Source: Flavobacteriales bacterium
GTDB taxonomy: Bacteria; Bacteroidota; Bacteroidia; Flavobacteriales_F; PHOS-HE28
Direction of reading: 5' to 3'
DNA: 64,000 bases
NCBI GenBank assembly: GCA_016703105.1
Contig: JADJCS010000007.1
Location: forward strand, 283,793-347,792
The translations under genes were made by a program, and so were the position numbers. Under the pieces are notes generated by a model. That model was given only the letters and a program-made list of their open reading frames with translations. It was not told where the DNA came from and did no database searches. Shown in pieces: positions 8,738-17,772 of the stretch; position 1 is the stretch's first letter, and each line of letters opens with the position of its first letter.

Positions 8738-10363
8738 ATGCGCTCATCGTTGTTTTTTACGTCGTGCCTCTTCTTCGTCGCCCATGCCTTCGCTGCGGAA
8801 GGCGAAAAACCAGTGTCCAGCCGCATCACCGGTGCGAAAGTGTTCCTCGCAGGAGCGCAGGTGTCGCGTTCAGCGAGCACCACCGTTCCCGTGGGCAGCA
8901 GCCTGTTGGTCTTCACCGGCCTCAGTCAGGAAGTGGATCCGCAGAGCATCCAGGTCACCGGCAAAGGCGGTTATACGATCCTGAGCGTGAACCACCGGAT
9001 CAACTACCTCACCGAAAGCCCGAAGAAGAAGGAGATCGAAGACATGCAAGCGCGGGTGAAGAAACTCGAAAAGGATTGGGCCTACGAGAAGGCCATGCAG
9101 GACGTATGGGTCAATGAAGAGCAATTGCTGGGAAAGAACTCCAGCATCGGTGGACAGCAGAACGGTCTCACCGCCGCACAGCTCACCGCCGTGAACGACT
9201 ATGTGCGCGAACGCTTGAAAGTGACCAAGACGAACTGGCTCGCCCAGCAGGAGAAGCTCACAGCCATCGGCGAGGAGGCGGACAAACTGCGCCAGCAGCT
9301 CGGCCAGCTCCAGGCACAAGCGCCGCGCCCCACGAGCGAGATCGTAGTGGAGATCCAGAGCGAGGCCGAGGTGAGCGCCACGTTCACCCTGGGCTATTTC
9401 GTGCGCAGCGCCGGTTGGAGCCCGGCCTATGACCTGCGCGCAAAAGGCACGGGCCAACCCATTGAACTGTTGATGAAAGCACAGGTGCTGAACAACACCG
9501 GTGAGGACTGGACCAAGGTGGATCTCGCGCTCAGCAGCGGCAACCCAACACAAGGCGGTGTGATGCCGCAGCTCCAGGCCTGGGTATTGGAACAACCGAT
9601 CATGCTGCAGACCATCTCGGGTAGGAGGACCAAAGGTTCGTTCGATGCGGACATGCGCTCCGCCCCACCCACCACCATGGATATGGGGAGTGTCGCAGAG
9701 CGCCTTGAAGAGGTCAACGCAACGACCGAGGTGAACAATACCGTGGTCTACCGCACCACCACCGTGGAGTTCGCGATCGACGCGCCCTTCAGCGTGCCTG
9801 CCGATGGTGTGGCGCACATGGTGGGTGTGAAGACGCACAACGTGCCCGCCACCTACAAGCACTACTGCACGCCGAAGCTGGATAAGGATGCCTTCCTCTA
9901 TGCACGCACCACCGGCTGGGAAGATCTGAACATGCTGCCGGGTCAGGCGAACGTGTTCTTCGAAGGCACCTACGTGGGCCAGAGCTTTCTGGACCTGAGC
10001 CGTCCGCAAGACACCTTGGATATCAGCCTGGGCCGTGACAAAGGTGTGGTGGTGGAACGTGCGCGGCGCAAGGGCACGGACGATAAAGCTATCGTAGGCG
10101 GCAAGCGAACAGTGACGCGCGGCTGGGACCTCACCGTCCGGAACACGAAGGCCACCTCGATCGAGCTGGAAGTGCGCGATCAATATCCGCTCAGCCCACG
10201 CAGTGAAGTGGAAGTGAAGCTGGAAGATGCGGGCGGCGCCTCGGTGAACGAACAGACGGGTGCGCTCGTGTGGAAATTATCCATCGAACCGAAGGGCACC
10301 AAGAAATTGGGCTTCAGCTATAGTGTGAAGCATCCCAAAGACGAACCAGTGGTGGTGGAGTGA
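8738..10363 (+). CDS. DUF4139 domain-containing (mucoidy inhibitor MuiA family) protein
   Basis: 541 residues from the ATG at 8738, which opens a signal peptide (MRSSLFFTSCLFFVAHAFA) and follows a -7 box; the upstream ATG at 8687 would bury it. The order is the usual one for the family: DUF4140 (about residues 25-120, ITGAKVFLAGAQVSRS ... DPQSIQV), a charged coiled coil (about 100-220), then DUF4139 (about 220-541, with LGYFVRSAGWSPAYDLRA and NNTGEDWTKVDLALSSGNP). The family is common in Bacteroidota and envelope-associated; its biochemical role is unknown. There is no sorting domain, so the mature protein is probably periplasmic. The next gene begins 42 bp downstream. Confidence 0.88.
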   Translation: MRSSLFFTSCLFFVAHAFAAEGEKPVSSRITGAKVFLAGAQVSRSASTTVPVGSSLLVFTGLSQEVDPQSIQVTGKGGYTILSVNHRINYLTESPKKKEIEDMQARVKKLEKDWAYEKAMQDVWVNEEQLLGKNSSIGGQQNGLTAAQLTAVNDYVRERLKVTKTNWLAQQEKLTAIGEEADKLRQQLGQLQAQAPRPTSEIVVEIQSEAEVSATFTLGYFVRSAGWSPAYDLRAKGTGQPIELLMKAQVLNNTGEDWTKVDLALSSGNPTQGGVMPQLQAWVLEQPIMLQTISGRRTKGSFDADMRSAPPTTMDMGSVAERLEEVNATTEVNNTVVYRTTTVEFAIDAPFSVPADGVAHMVGVKTHNVPATYKHYCTPKLDKDAFLYARTTGWEDLNMLPGQANVFFEGTYVGQSFLDLSRPQDTLDISLGRDKGVVVERARRKGTDDKAIVGGKRTVTRGWDLTVRNTKATSIELEVRDQYPLSPRSEVEVKLEDAGGASVNEQTGALVWKLSIEPKGTKKLGFSYSVKHPKDEPVVVE

Positions 10364-10382
10364 GCGGGACCGGCCGTCGCGC

Positions 10383-10390
10383 TACCTTTC
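10383..10390 (+). promoter_or_regulatory. -7 box of the LVIVD-repeat gene
   Basis: TACCTTTC, 15 bp upstream of ATG 10405. This supports the internal start over the ATG at 10360. Confidence 0.4.
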
Positions 10391-10404
10391 GCGAAAGCCT
10401 CGCC

Positions 10405-11853
10405 ATGATGATCCCAGGACGCGCGATCGCTTCGTTCATCGTTCTTGCTGGCGCGCGGCTCGGATGCGCCCAAGCGATCGACACTGTCCTGCTCACAGAG
10501 GTCGGTCGCTACCAACACCCATACCTGCTGGGCACGTATTCCAGCAGCACCTTCTCCTGCCGGATCGACCGGCTGGACCGACCCTACATCCACATGGCCT
10601 GCTGGAACCTCGGGCTCGTGGAACTGGACATCAGCGATCCCTCCCAACCGATCCCCGTGGACACGCTTACCCTCGGCGAACTCGACGGGCTGAACGCGAT
10701 GAACGTGGAACAAGTGGGTCCTTTGCTCTACGTCGCGCTCGGTGGTTTCGATGATAGCACACAGACCACCGGCCTCGCCATCGTGGATGTGAACGATCCC
10801 ACAGCGCCCGTGGTGCTCGATGTATGGAACGGCGATCCGGCATACACCGCCGGTGGTGCGATCGTGTTGATCGACGGCGGCATCGCCTACCTCGGCGGAA
10901 TGACCGATGGAGTGATCGCGCTGAACGTGGGCGATCCAGAGAATATCCAAGAGATCGGTTCCTTCCAACCGGACCCCACCTGGCCGGGCATTGTGAACTA
11001 CCCGCCCAATGCGCGCGGCATGGCCATCGACGGCGACGTGCTCTACCTGTGTTACGATGCCGGTGCCCTGCGCGCCATCGACATCTCGACACCCGGCAGC
11101 ATGTCCCAGATCGGCCAGTACATCAATCCCGATCATCCACCGCTCTTCACCCCGAACGCCTATAACAACATCACGCTCGTCGGCACCAAGGCCTACATCA
11201 CCTATGACTATTGCGGGTTGGAAGTGGTGGACGTGAGCGATCCGGCGAACATCACGCAGGTGGCCTGGCTGAACCCGTGGAACTGCTTCGGCCTCTCCTG
11301 GCTGGGCAGTGACGGGCACACCAATGAGCTGATCACGGCTCTGGGCGACAGCTTGCTCTTCGTGAGCGGCGCGGACAGCGAACTGCTCATTTACGACATC
11401 ACGGACCCGATGCTACCCGCGCTCGTGGGTGGGCATGTCGTGCCGAACGATACGGCGGTCGCTTGGGGTGTGGACGCGCACGGTGGCTTGGTCGTTTCAT
11501 GCTACCTCAACAACAGCGTGCTGCTCGGGCAGCCGTACTACTCCAATTTCGGCGGCGTGGTGATCTACGCATGGTCCCCACAATTCCCGACCGGAATTGA
11601 AGCACCCGTTGGAACGATCCTCACGGTGATCGCCGATCCTTCAGGAGATGGTCTCGTGATAGACAGACCCACGAACGATGGGCCAGCGGAAGTGCGCGTG
11701 CTCGATATGAACGGCCGATCCGTGCACCAAAGCATCCTCCGCGATGCACGAACAAGGATCGATCTTGCCGGTACCGCTTCCGGGATGTACGTGGTGACCG
11801 TGCGCGTAGGGGATCGTGCGCTGGTGGTCGGCAAGGTGCTCCGCCTGCCATGA
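10405..11853 (+). CDS. LVIVD-repeat T9SS-sorted secreted protein
   Basis: 482 residues from ATG 10405 (MMIPGRAIASFIVLAGARLG signal peptide). At least five LVIVD-type propeller repeats are visible: GLVELDISDPSQP, GLAIVDVNDPTAP, GVIALNVGDPENI, ALRAIDISTPGSM and GLEVVDVSDPANI. Each follows a short strand of the form 'LLYVAL' or 'AYI'. LVIVD repeats are associated with extracellular, choice-of-anchor proteins. The end (EAPVGTILTVIADPSGDGL ... YVVTVRVGDRALVVGKVL) is a T9SS sorting domain. No enzyme residues are visible. The start follows the -7 box at 10383; an upstream ATG overlaps the previous gene. Confidence 0.8.
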   Translation: MMIPGRAIASFIVLAGARLGCAQAIDTVLLTEVGRYQHPYLLGTYSSSTFSCRIDRLDRPYIHMACWNLGLVELDISDPSQPIPVDTLTLGELDGLNAMNVEQVGPLLYVALGGFDDSTQTTGLAIVDVNDPTAPVVLDVWNGDPAYTAGGAIVLIDGGIAYLGGMTDGVIALNVGDPENIQEIGSFQPDPTWPGIVNYPPNARGMAIDGDVLYLCYDAGALRAIDISTPGSMSQIGQYINPDHPPLFTPNAYNNITLVGTKAYITYDYCGLEVVDVSDPANITQVAWLNPWNCFGLSWLGSDGHTNELITALGDSLLFVSGADSELLIYDITDPMLPALVGGHVVPNDTAVAWGVDAHGGLVVSCYLNNSVLLGQPYYSNFGGVVIYAWSPQFPTGIEAPVGTILTVIADPSGDGLVIDRPTNDGPAEVRVLDMNGRSVHQSILRDARTRIDLAGTASGMYVVTVRVGDRALVVGKVLRLP

Positions 11854-11881
11854 ACCGATCCAGAGGAAGGAAGGGAGCTTC

Positions 11882-11888
11882 TATCTTG
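11882..11888 (+). promoter_or_regulatory. -7 box of tandem paralogue 1
   Basis: TATCTTG followed by TACA, 27 bp from its first base to ATG 11909. The same sequence at the same distance (12977 to 13004) precedes paralogue 2, so this is a duplicated promoter. Confidence 0.55.
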
Positions 11889-11908
11889 TACATGCCCAAA
11901 GCCGCCCT

Positions 11909-12961
11909 ATGCTAACACGTTACGCGCTCTTATTCGTGTCTTGTTCCGCCGCCATCTGCGGTGCTGCGGAACGGATCTACATCATGCCCGGCACAGGCTA
12001 CAACCAGTGCGATCCGCTCCTGGTAACCGCGATCCAGAGCCAGGGCCATACGGTGATCGTTGCTGCGGATACCGACACCACCCTGCCCGTGGGGTTCACC
12101 ACTACTTGTGTGGACCCGGTGAACGGCTACGATTGGTTGTGCCTCTTCGGCAATGCGGACCGCGTGCCCTTGCTGCCCGAACTACAAGTCTACCTCGACC
12201 TAGGCGGAAAGATCTACCTGCAATGGGAGGTGACCTGCTGCACCATTTCATCACTGAGCTGTGCGACCATCGCGAACACGCTGACCAATGCGCCCATCGT
12301 CGCCGATGGTTCCGCAGGGCTCGCTGGTGCCTCGGCGAACACGCCCGCTTGGGAAGCGGTTGCTATAGAGGGCTGCCTGAACGTGCAAGGGAACGCCTAC
12401 AAAGGGATGGATGGCGTACCCACACTGAACCGATTGGTGGCTACGGCGAATCTGAACGGAAGCACACCGGTCATCTCAAGCTGCCCCGTGTTCGGCTTCG
12501 TTTTCGGCCCGAACGATCTGCCGAACGGAAGCGGGGGCATTATCGGCTTCGGCGATGTGAACCTGTGGTATGAAAGCGCGGGCGAGCCACCGAACAATTT
12601 CGGCACGCAACCGGTGGACATGGATGTGGTCTCTCTGGTCTTCCCCACGCCCACGAGCGGTTGTTCGCTCCTCCCTCCCGGATGTCTCTCAGGTATTACA
12701 GCAACGCCCGATCCCGATCGACCGATGGTTCGTGAGGTCTATCCCAACCCGGCGAACGACCTGCTGAACGTGGAGCTGCTCCGGGGCACGGTGAAGGAGC
12801 TCCGGGTTTTCAATGCGCAAGGCCAATGCGTTCTTTTCGAGCGTCCATCCGCCACGGGCCGAACGGTGGTCCCGATCGCTTTCCTTCCTGAAGGGCTCTA
12901 TCACCTGGTCTTGAACGGAAGCACATCGCGCCAGGAATGGAGCTTTGTGATCGCGCGCTGA
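11909..12961 (+). CDS. secreted T9SS protein of unknown function, tandem paralogue 1 of 3
   Basis: 350 residues from ATG 11909, which opens the signal peptide MLTRYALLFVSCSAAICGA; the upstream ATG at 11816 overlaps the previous gene. The mature protein starts ERIYIMPGTGYNQCDP, then AIQSQGHTV and FTTTCVDPVNGYDWLCLFGN. The layout (strand, 'GHTV', then 'LDLGGKIYLQWEV') recalls a class I glutamine-amidotransferase-like or DUF4350-like fold, but I see no catalytic triad and treat this as weak inference. Several cysteines are shared by all three paralogues (CVDPVNG, CC, GCLN, CPVFGF, CSLLP.GCLS). A T9SS sorting domain covers about residues 275-350 (YPNPANDLLNVELL). Confidence 0.75.
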   Translation: MLTRYALLFVSCSAAICGAAERIYIMPGTGYNQCDPLLVTAIQSQGHTVIVAADTDTTLPVGFTTTCVDPVNGYDWLCLFGNADRVPLLPELQVYLDLGGKIYLQWEVTCCTISSLSCATIANTLTNAPIVADGSAGLAGASANTPAWEAVAIEGCLNVQGNAYKGMDGVPTLNRLVATANLNGSTPVISSCPVFGFVFGPNDLPNGSGGIIGFGDVNLWYESAGEPPNNFGTQPVDMDVVSLVFPTPTSGCSLLPPGCLSGITATPDPDRPMVREVYPNPANDLLNVELLRGTVKELRVFNAQGQCVLFERPSATGRTVVPIAFLPEGLYHLVLNGSTSRQEWSFVIAR

Positions 12962-12976
12962 GGCTCTTGTGCGACC

Positions 12977-12983
12977 TATCTTG
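12977..12983 (+). promoter_or_regulatory. -7 box of tandem paralogue 2
   Basis: TATCTTG followed by TACA, 27 bp before ATG 13004; sequence and spacing equal those of the promoter at 11882. Confidence 0.55.
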
Positions 12984-13003
12984 TACAGCTAAAGCATCAT
13001 CAC

Positions 13004-14056
13004 ATGCTGACACGATACGCGTTCCTCGTTTCCGCCTCGCTGGTCTCCGCTCCCTCTTTCGCTGAGCGCATCTACATCATGCCCGGCCTGGGGTACAACC
13101 AATGCGATCCACTTCTGGTCACAGCGATCCAAAGCTTGGGACATACCGTGGATGTGGCACCCAACAATGCCACCTCTTTGCCCGTGGGGTTTACCACCAC
13201 CTGCGTGGATCCCGTGAACGGCTATGATTGGCTCTGCTTCTTTGGGAACGAAAGCCGGATCGCGCTCCTGCCTGATGTCCAGGCCTTCATCGATCTGGGT
13301 GGCAAGCTGTTCCTGCAATGGGAAGTGGGGTGTTGCACGATCTCCTCATTGAGCAGCGCGACCATCGCGGCCGCTCTCACGGGTCAACCCATTGTAGAGG
13401 ATCTGGCATCGTCGATCGCGGGGGGCACGAGCCCGAACGTTCCTGGTTGGGAAGCGCAGAGCATTGAAGGATGCTTGAACGCTGCGGGCAATGCGTACAA
13501 ATGCATGGACGGTGTGCCTCCCGCGAACCAGCTACTGGCCACGGGTACGTTGAACGGAGCTACTCCAGCGCATACGGCCTGTCCTGTGTTCGGCTTCGTG
13601 TTCGGGCCCAACGACCTGCCGAACGGAAGCGGGGGTATCGTGGGGTTCGGGGATGTGAACATGTGGTACACCAGCGCCGGTGAACCGCCCAACAACGGCG
13701 GGGTACAGCCTGTGGACATGGATATCGTCGCACTGGTCTTCCCCACGCCTACCAGCGGTTGTTCGTTGCTGCCCCCGGGATGTCTCTCCGGCACAACCGC
13801 CTTGAGCGAACCCGCCCGGATGATCGGATCGATCTACCCGAACCCGGCGAGCCAGCAACTTGTTGTGGAACTGACGAACGCTGGGCTGGAGCGGATCGAG
13901 ATCCTTGACGCTGTGGGACGGATCGTTCGCGACGAGCCGTTCGTTGCGCGCACGCGCGTTGAGATCGACATCAGCGCATTGGCCCCTGGGCTTTATCACG
14001 CGGTGGTTCTTGGCATCGACCGGTCGGAGCGTGCGACTTTCGTGGTGGCGCGCTGA
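13004..14056 (+). CDS. secreted T9SS protein of unknown function, tandem paralogue 2 of 3
   Basis: 350 residues, the same length as its upstream neighbour and aligning along its whole length. Signal peptide MLTRYAFLVSASLVSAPSFA; mature start ERIYIMPGLGYNQCDP. The block FGFVFGPNDLPNGSGGI is shared exactly with paralogue 1, and the FPTPTSGCSLLPPGCLSG linker before the sorting domain is also shared. Sorting domain IYPNPASQQLVVELT ... TFVVAR. The 42-bp gap to the upstream gene contains its own copy of the duplicated promoter, so the genes can be transcribed separately. Function is unknown. Confidence 0.78.
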   Translation: MLTRYAFLVSASLVSAPSFAERIYIMPGLGYNQCDPLLVTAIQSLGHTVDVAPNNATSLPVGFTTTCVDPVNGYDWLCFFGNESRIALLPDVQAFIDLGGKLFLQWEVGCCTISSLSSATIAAALTGQPIVEDLASSIAGGTSPNVPGWEAQSIEGCLNAAGNAYKCMDGVPPANQLLATGTLNGATPAHTACPVFGFVFGPNDLPNGSGGIVGFGDVNMWYTSAGEPPNNGGVQPVDMDIVALVFPTPTSGCSLLPPGCLSGTTALSEPARMIGSIYPNPASQQLVVELTNAGLERIEILDAVGRIVRDEPFVARTRVEIDISALAPGLYHAVVLGIDRSERATFVVAR

Positions 14057-14145
14057 ACCGGGTGTGAACCTCGGGTGGGTGCCATGTAACCCCCGGCGCC
14101 TATAACCTTCGTTACAAAATGGCCGGTATATGGAACGCAACCTGC

Positions 14146-14152
14146 TAACTTG
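14146..14152 (+). promoter_or_regulatory. -7 box of tandem paralogue 3
   Basis: TAACTTG, then GTTG, 32 bp before ATG 14178. A second match (ACCTTCG at about 14105) lies farther upstream, so the true start of transcription is uncertain. Confidence 0.35.
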
Positions 14153-14177
14153 GTTGCACAACTCAACACTTGCGACC

Positions 14178-15236
14178 ATGACGAAACGATACGCGCGTCT
14201 ATTTCTCTCCGCACTGGCCTTGGCCGGTGTGCAATACGTACACGCGGACAGGGTGTACATCATGAACTCGACCGGCTACAACTCGGCCGACCCCGAATTG
14301 ATCACAGCGATCCAGAGCCTGGGTCATACCGTAGTGGAGTCCGCGATGGGGGCTACCACCCTGCCAGCGAATTTCGTCTCCGCGTGCGAGGACCCTGTGA
14401 ACGGTTTCCATTGGCTGTGCTTCTATGGCAACCAGGACCGTAGCTCCTTGAACGCACAGGTACAGGTCTTCCTTGCCAACGGGGGCAAGGTGCTCCTGCA
14501 ATACGAAGTGAGCTGCTGCGAGGTCGCCTCGCAGGCGGCGGCCACCATGGTGAGCGCGTACACCGGTCTGAACATAACACCGAACGCGGAGCCTTTTATC
14601 GCTATCTCCGGCACCGCGAACGTGGTGGGATGGGAGGCCAGCTCGCCAGAGGATTGCATCAACATCCAGGGCAACGCTTACAAGTGTATGGACGGGGTTC
14701 CACCTGGCAACCGACTGGTAGCCACCGGAAACCTGAACGGGTCCACGCCGGACTACACGGTATGCACGAATTTTGGTTTCATTTTCCAACCTGCTCAATT
14801 GCCGGGCAACAGCGGGGGTATCGTCGGCTTCGGCGACATCAATCTGTATTACCTGAGCGCCGGTGAGCCGCCCAATTCCGGTGGCACCAACGCGGTGGAT
14901 ATGAACGTGGTGGAGTTGATCTTCGCCAATGAAACGAGCAACTGCTCTCTCCTCCCATCGGGCTGTCTCTCTAACGGCCTTCGCCCGGTGCCGCAGCAAC
15001 TGGTGCAGGGTCTCTACCCCAACCCCGCGAACGATCGCCTGACCGTGGAATTTCTGAACAGTGCCACGGAGGAGATGGTGATCGTGGACGGCCTGGGTCG
15101 TACGGTGTTGAGCGAGCGAGCAGTAGGCGCATTGCGGATCGATCTGAACACCTCCGCTCTGGCACCTGGCGTGTATCATTTGGTGGCGGTCGCGGCCGGT
15201 CATCGCCAGCGCTCCACCTTCGTCATCGCGCGCTAA
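14178..15236 (+). CDS. secreted T9SS protein of unknown function, tandem paralogue 3 of 3
   Basis: 352 residues from ATG 14178 (MTKRYARLFLSALALAGVQ signal peptide), preferred over ATG 14130, which adds a non-secretory leader. It aligns with paralogues 1 and 2 end to end but is more divergent: DRVYIMNSTGYNSADPEL, CEDPVNGFHWLCFYGNQD, FIFQPAQLPGNSGGIVGF, CSLLPSGCLSNG. The first Cys of the 'GYNQCDP' motif is absent here (GYNSADP), so that residue is not essential to the fold. Sorting domain LYPNPANDRLTVEFL ... TFVIAR. It is probably the oldest copy. Function is unknown. Confidence 0.75.
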   Translation: MTKRYARLFLSALALAGVQYVHADRVYIMNSTGYNSADPELITAIQSLGHTVVESAMGATTLPANFVSACEDPVNGFHWLCFYGNQDRSSLNAQVQVFLANGGKVLLQYEVSCCEVASQAAATMVSAYTGLNITPNAEPFIAISGTANVVGWEASSPEDCINIQGNAYKCMDGVPPGNRLVATGNLNGSTPDYTVCTNFGFIFQPAQLPGNSGGIVGFGDINLYYLSAGEPPNSGGTNAVDMNVVELIFANETSNCSLLPSGCLSNGLRPVPQQLVQGLYPNPANDRLTVEFLNSATEEMVIVDGLGRTVLSERAVGALRIDLNTSALAPGVYHLVAVAAGHRQRSTFVIAR

Positions 15237-15327
15237 GTCGCAGTGTCAGTGATCGGCGGCGATCTTGGCCATGGGCCAGGGTCGCCGCCGATCCTATTGT
15301 GGGCCTCCCATGCACGAACTTCGCAGC

Positions 15328-16005
15328 ATGCGACCCCATCGATACTCGATCTTTCCTCTCCTCGCGATCCTGGCACTCGGTCAGCAGCAAGCGATCGCGC
15401 AGCGCACCACGGCCACGTTCATCGGCAATTGCGCGTTCCGGATCGACCTGGGCGACTGGACGATCTACTCCGACTTCCCTTACCAAAGCGGCTACTCGGG
15501 ATACAATACCTACACACTTCCAGAGGGCTTCAACTCCGCGAAAGGCACCGCGTTGATCACCCATGCGCATTTGGACCATTTCGACAGTGCACTTTTCCAC
15601 ACGAGCGGGCTGGAGCTGATCGCGGCGCACCAGGCGGAGGCGGAACGAGCATCGGTGCTCGCCAAGCTCGAGGGGCGCGGGATCTATGTCTATCCGTTGC
15701 CCACACCGCACGCGGACATGCCGCACAACTCCTACATCGTGGCGGCGAACGGGCGACGGCTCTACTTCACGGGGGACACCGAGGACCCCAAGCCCCTGTT
15801 GAGCGCACAAGGGATCGATGTCGCCTTCGTAACGCCATGGCTGATCAACGCGATCAACAAGAGCGGCCGCACCATCGGGGCGCGCACGGTGATCATGTAC
15901 CACCACACCAAAGGCGAATTCGCCGAGGTGGACGTGAAGGCACCATGCACCAATTGTCGCTTCATCGTTCCCGAGCAAGGTGAAGTGATCGAACTCTTCC
16001 GCTAG
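15328..16005 (+). CDS. exported metallo-beta-lactamase-fold hydrolase (UlaG-like)
   Basis: 225 residues from ATG 15328 (signal peptide MRPHRYSIFPLLAILALG...AIAQ). The zinc-ligand motif HxHxDH is seen as H79-A-H81-L-D83-H84 (ITHAHLDHFD). H-A-D-M-P-H-N in the middle and GDTEDPKPLL fit the later metal ligands of the UlaG-like branch of the MBL fold. Substrate unknown; many relatives are phosphodiesterases or lactonases. No sorting domain, so probably periplasmic. The DUF4406 gene begins 4 bp after its stop, suggesting one transcript with the next two genes. Confidence 0.8.
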   Translation: MRPHRYSIFPLLAILALGQQQAIAQRTTATFIGNCAFRIDLGDWTIYSDFPYQSGYSGYNTYTLPEGFNSAKGTALITHAHLDHFDSALFHTSGLELIAAHQAEAERASVLAKLEGRGIYVYPLPTPHADMPHNSYIVAANGRRLYFTGDTEDPKPLLSAQGIDVAFVTPWLINAINKSGRTIGARTVIMYHHTKGEFAEVDVKAPCTNCRFIVPEQGEVIELFR

Positions 16006-16008
16006 CGT

Positions 16009-16335
16009 ATGATCATCGGCGTCGCAGGACCGTACTCCGCTCCCACCGCGGAACAGCGCAAAGCGAACCTTGACGCGATGAACACAGCCGCCGCACGTCT
16101 GCTGGAGATGGGCCACGTCCCGATCATCGGCATGAACGCGGCACTTCCGGTGTTGGAGCAGGCCAGCGTAACGGACCGCTATGACGCCACCATGCGCATC
16201 TCGCTCGCCGTGATCGACGCGTGCGTTACCTTGCTTCTGATCGGAGAGAGCCCCGGCGCGAAAAAGGAGCGCGACCTGATCCTCGCCCAGGGCGAACCGG
16301 TGTTCACACGGATCGAAGACGTACCTCTTCCATGA
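16009..16335 (+). CDS. DUF4406 / nucleoside 2-deoxyribosyltransferase-like protein
   Basis: 108 residues. VAGPYSA at the N-terminus, RKANLDAMNTAAARLLEMGH and a C-terminal GESPGAKKERDLILAQGEPVF match the DUF4406 pattern (Rossmann-like, related to nucleoside 2-deoxyribosyltransferases and putative nucleoside or ADP-ribose-type ligand binders). The glutamate of 'KKER' occupies the position of the family's catalytic or ligand-binding Glu (inference). Cytoplasmic. The stop overlaps the next start as ATGA (16332-16335), indicating translational coupling to the acetyltransferase. Confidence 0.7.
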   Translation: MIIGVAGPYSAPTAEQRKANLDAMNTAAARLLEMGHVPIIGMNAALPVLEQASVTDRYDATMRISLAVIDACVTLLLIGESPGAKKERDLILAQGEPVFTRIEDVPLP

Positions 16336-16838
16336 TCATCGCCACCACGGAACGACTTGTGCTCCGCAGGTTGGAAGAACACGATGCGGAGATGATCCTG
16401 CTCCTCAACAGCGATCCCGAAGTGCTGCGCTACGTGCATGATGCGCCCTTTGCGGACGTGTATGCCGCACGCCATTGGATCCTGGACGTACCGCGTCAAC
16501 TGCCGCACGGCCTGGGCCGTTGGGCGATCGAAAGCGACCAGGGCGTTTGGATCGGCCGTTGCAGCTTGCGGCGCTACGCCGATGGCGAAGTGCTGATGGG
16601 TTACCGTCTATTGCGTGAACATTGGGGCCGGGGCTTTGCGAGCGAAGCGGTCCGCGCGATGCTGGACCTGGCCTTCACCAAGCATCACCTGCCCTATGTG
16701 GCTTCCAAGGTCGCACGCGGCAACATCGCCAGCCAGCGGGTGATGGAGAAGAACGGCGGCCGCTACTGGAAGGATGGTGCGGCGGAGAATTTCGCCGAAG
16801 CGTTGGTCTATCGGTTCGACCGGCCGGTCCAGGGATGA
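16332..16838 (+). CDS. GNAT family N-acetyltransferase (RimJ/RimL-like)
   Basis: 168 residues from ATG 16332, in the ATGA overlap with the DUF4406 gene. It begins TTERLVLRRLEEHDAE, typical of RimJ/RimL-type acetyltransferases. The acetyl-CoA-binding motif A is visible as YRLLREHWGRGFASEAVRAM, followed by ASKVARGNIASQRVMEKNG, the usual 'N..S..V..K.G' end. The substrate (protein N-terminus, amine or antibiotic) cannot be told. Cytoplasmic; probably cotranscribed with its upstream neighbour. Confidence 0.88.
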   Translation: MIIATTERLVLRRLEEHDAEMILLLNSDPEVLRYVHDAPFADVYAARHWILDVPRQLPHGLGRWAIESDQGVWIGRCSLRRYADGEVLMGYRLLREHWGRGFASEAVRAMLDLAFTKHHLPYVASKVARGNIASQRVMEKNGGRYWKDGAAENFAEALVYRFDRPVQG

Positions 16839-16877
16839 GCAGTGCGCGACCGATCGGGCAGGCATGTACATTCGGAA

Positions 16878-17714
16878 ATGCTCTTGCTGTTCCAACGGCC
16901 TGTCGGACCGATCGCCCATGCCGTGGAGCATATCACGTTCCACCAAGGCTATCGCCCACCGCATGCGCGCGAGGTTTTCGTTCCGGACGGTGGTGTTGAA
17001 TTGGTCATTGATCTGAGCGATGCACCCAAGGAGCGGTGGCACGATGAGCATGGCGACCGCTTCGATAGCCACCGGCGTGGTTGGGTGAGCGGTATGCGCA
17101 CCTCGCGCATCGTGATCGGCACCGGCAGTGGTGCGCCCATGCTCGTGCTGCGCCTCCGTCCGGGCACGTTGCCCGTCCTCACCCGGCTGCCCGCGAGCGA
17201 ATTGAACGACCAGGTCGTCGATCTCGACCTGCTGCTCGGAGCCCCGTTCACCACGGCGCGTGACCGGCTGGGCGAGGCCCTGGACGTGCATGGAGCGCAA
17301 GGCGTGATGGACAGCGCCGAAGCGATACTGGCACCGCTTTTCCCGCAGCAGCATCGTTCGGACGACCGGGTGCGTATCGCACTGCGCGCGCTGCGCGAAC
17401 GCAACGGCATGGGCACGGTCACGTCGATCAGCCGGGACCTCGGCTGCTCGCAGAAGCACCTCAACGATCTCTTCCATCGCCACTTCGGGCTCGGACCGAA
17501 ACGGTACGGCACGTTGCTCCGCTTCCAATCCCTGCTACAGCGCCTGGAGATGACGACCGGTCCCGATTGGGCACAGCTCGCGTTGGAGCACGGCTTCTAC
17601 GATCAATCCCACATGACGAACGTGTTCCGGACCATGACGGGTCATACGCCATCAGGCTATATGGCCAACCGGGGCCCTTTCTTGAACTGGCTACCGGTGG
17701 TGGAGGCCAGGTGA
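16878..17714 (+). CDS. AraC family transcriptional regulator
   Basis: 278 residues from ATG 16878, preferred to a GTG at 16842. The N-terminal 150 residues look like the DUF6597 sensor domain (MLLLFQRPVGPIAHAVEHIT, PDGGVELVIDL, RTSRIVIGTGSGAPMLVL). The C-terminal 100 residues are a double helix-turn-helix of AraC type: TSISRDLGCSQKHLNDLFHR, then LALEHGFYDQSHMTNVFR and MTGHTPSGY. It probably regulates a nearby small operon, for example the DUF1761 gene that follows 58 bp later; ligand unknown. No receiver domain. Confidence 0.87.
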   Translation: MLLLFQRPVGPIAHAVEHITFHQGYRPPHAREVFVPDGGVELVIDLSDAPKERWHDEHGDRFDSHRRGWVSGMRTSRIVIGTGSGAPMLVLRLRPGTLPVLTRLPASELNDQVVDLDLLLGAPFTTARDRLGEALDVHGAQGVMDSAEAILAPLFPQQHRSDDRVRIALRALRERNGMGTVTSISRDLGCSQKHLNDLFHRHFGLGPKRYGTLLRFQSLLQRLEMTTGPDWAQLALEHGFYDQSHMTNVFRTMTGHTPSGYMANRGPFLNWLPVVEAR

Positions 17715-17772
17715 ATTTTTTCCAAGCAGGGATCCCCGCCCTGAGTTCCTTCGCTCCCACCAACCCGGACCC

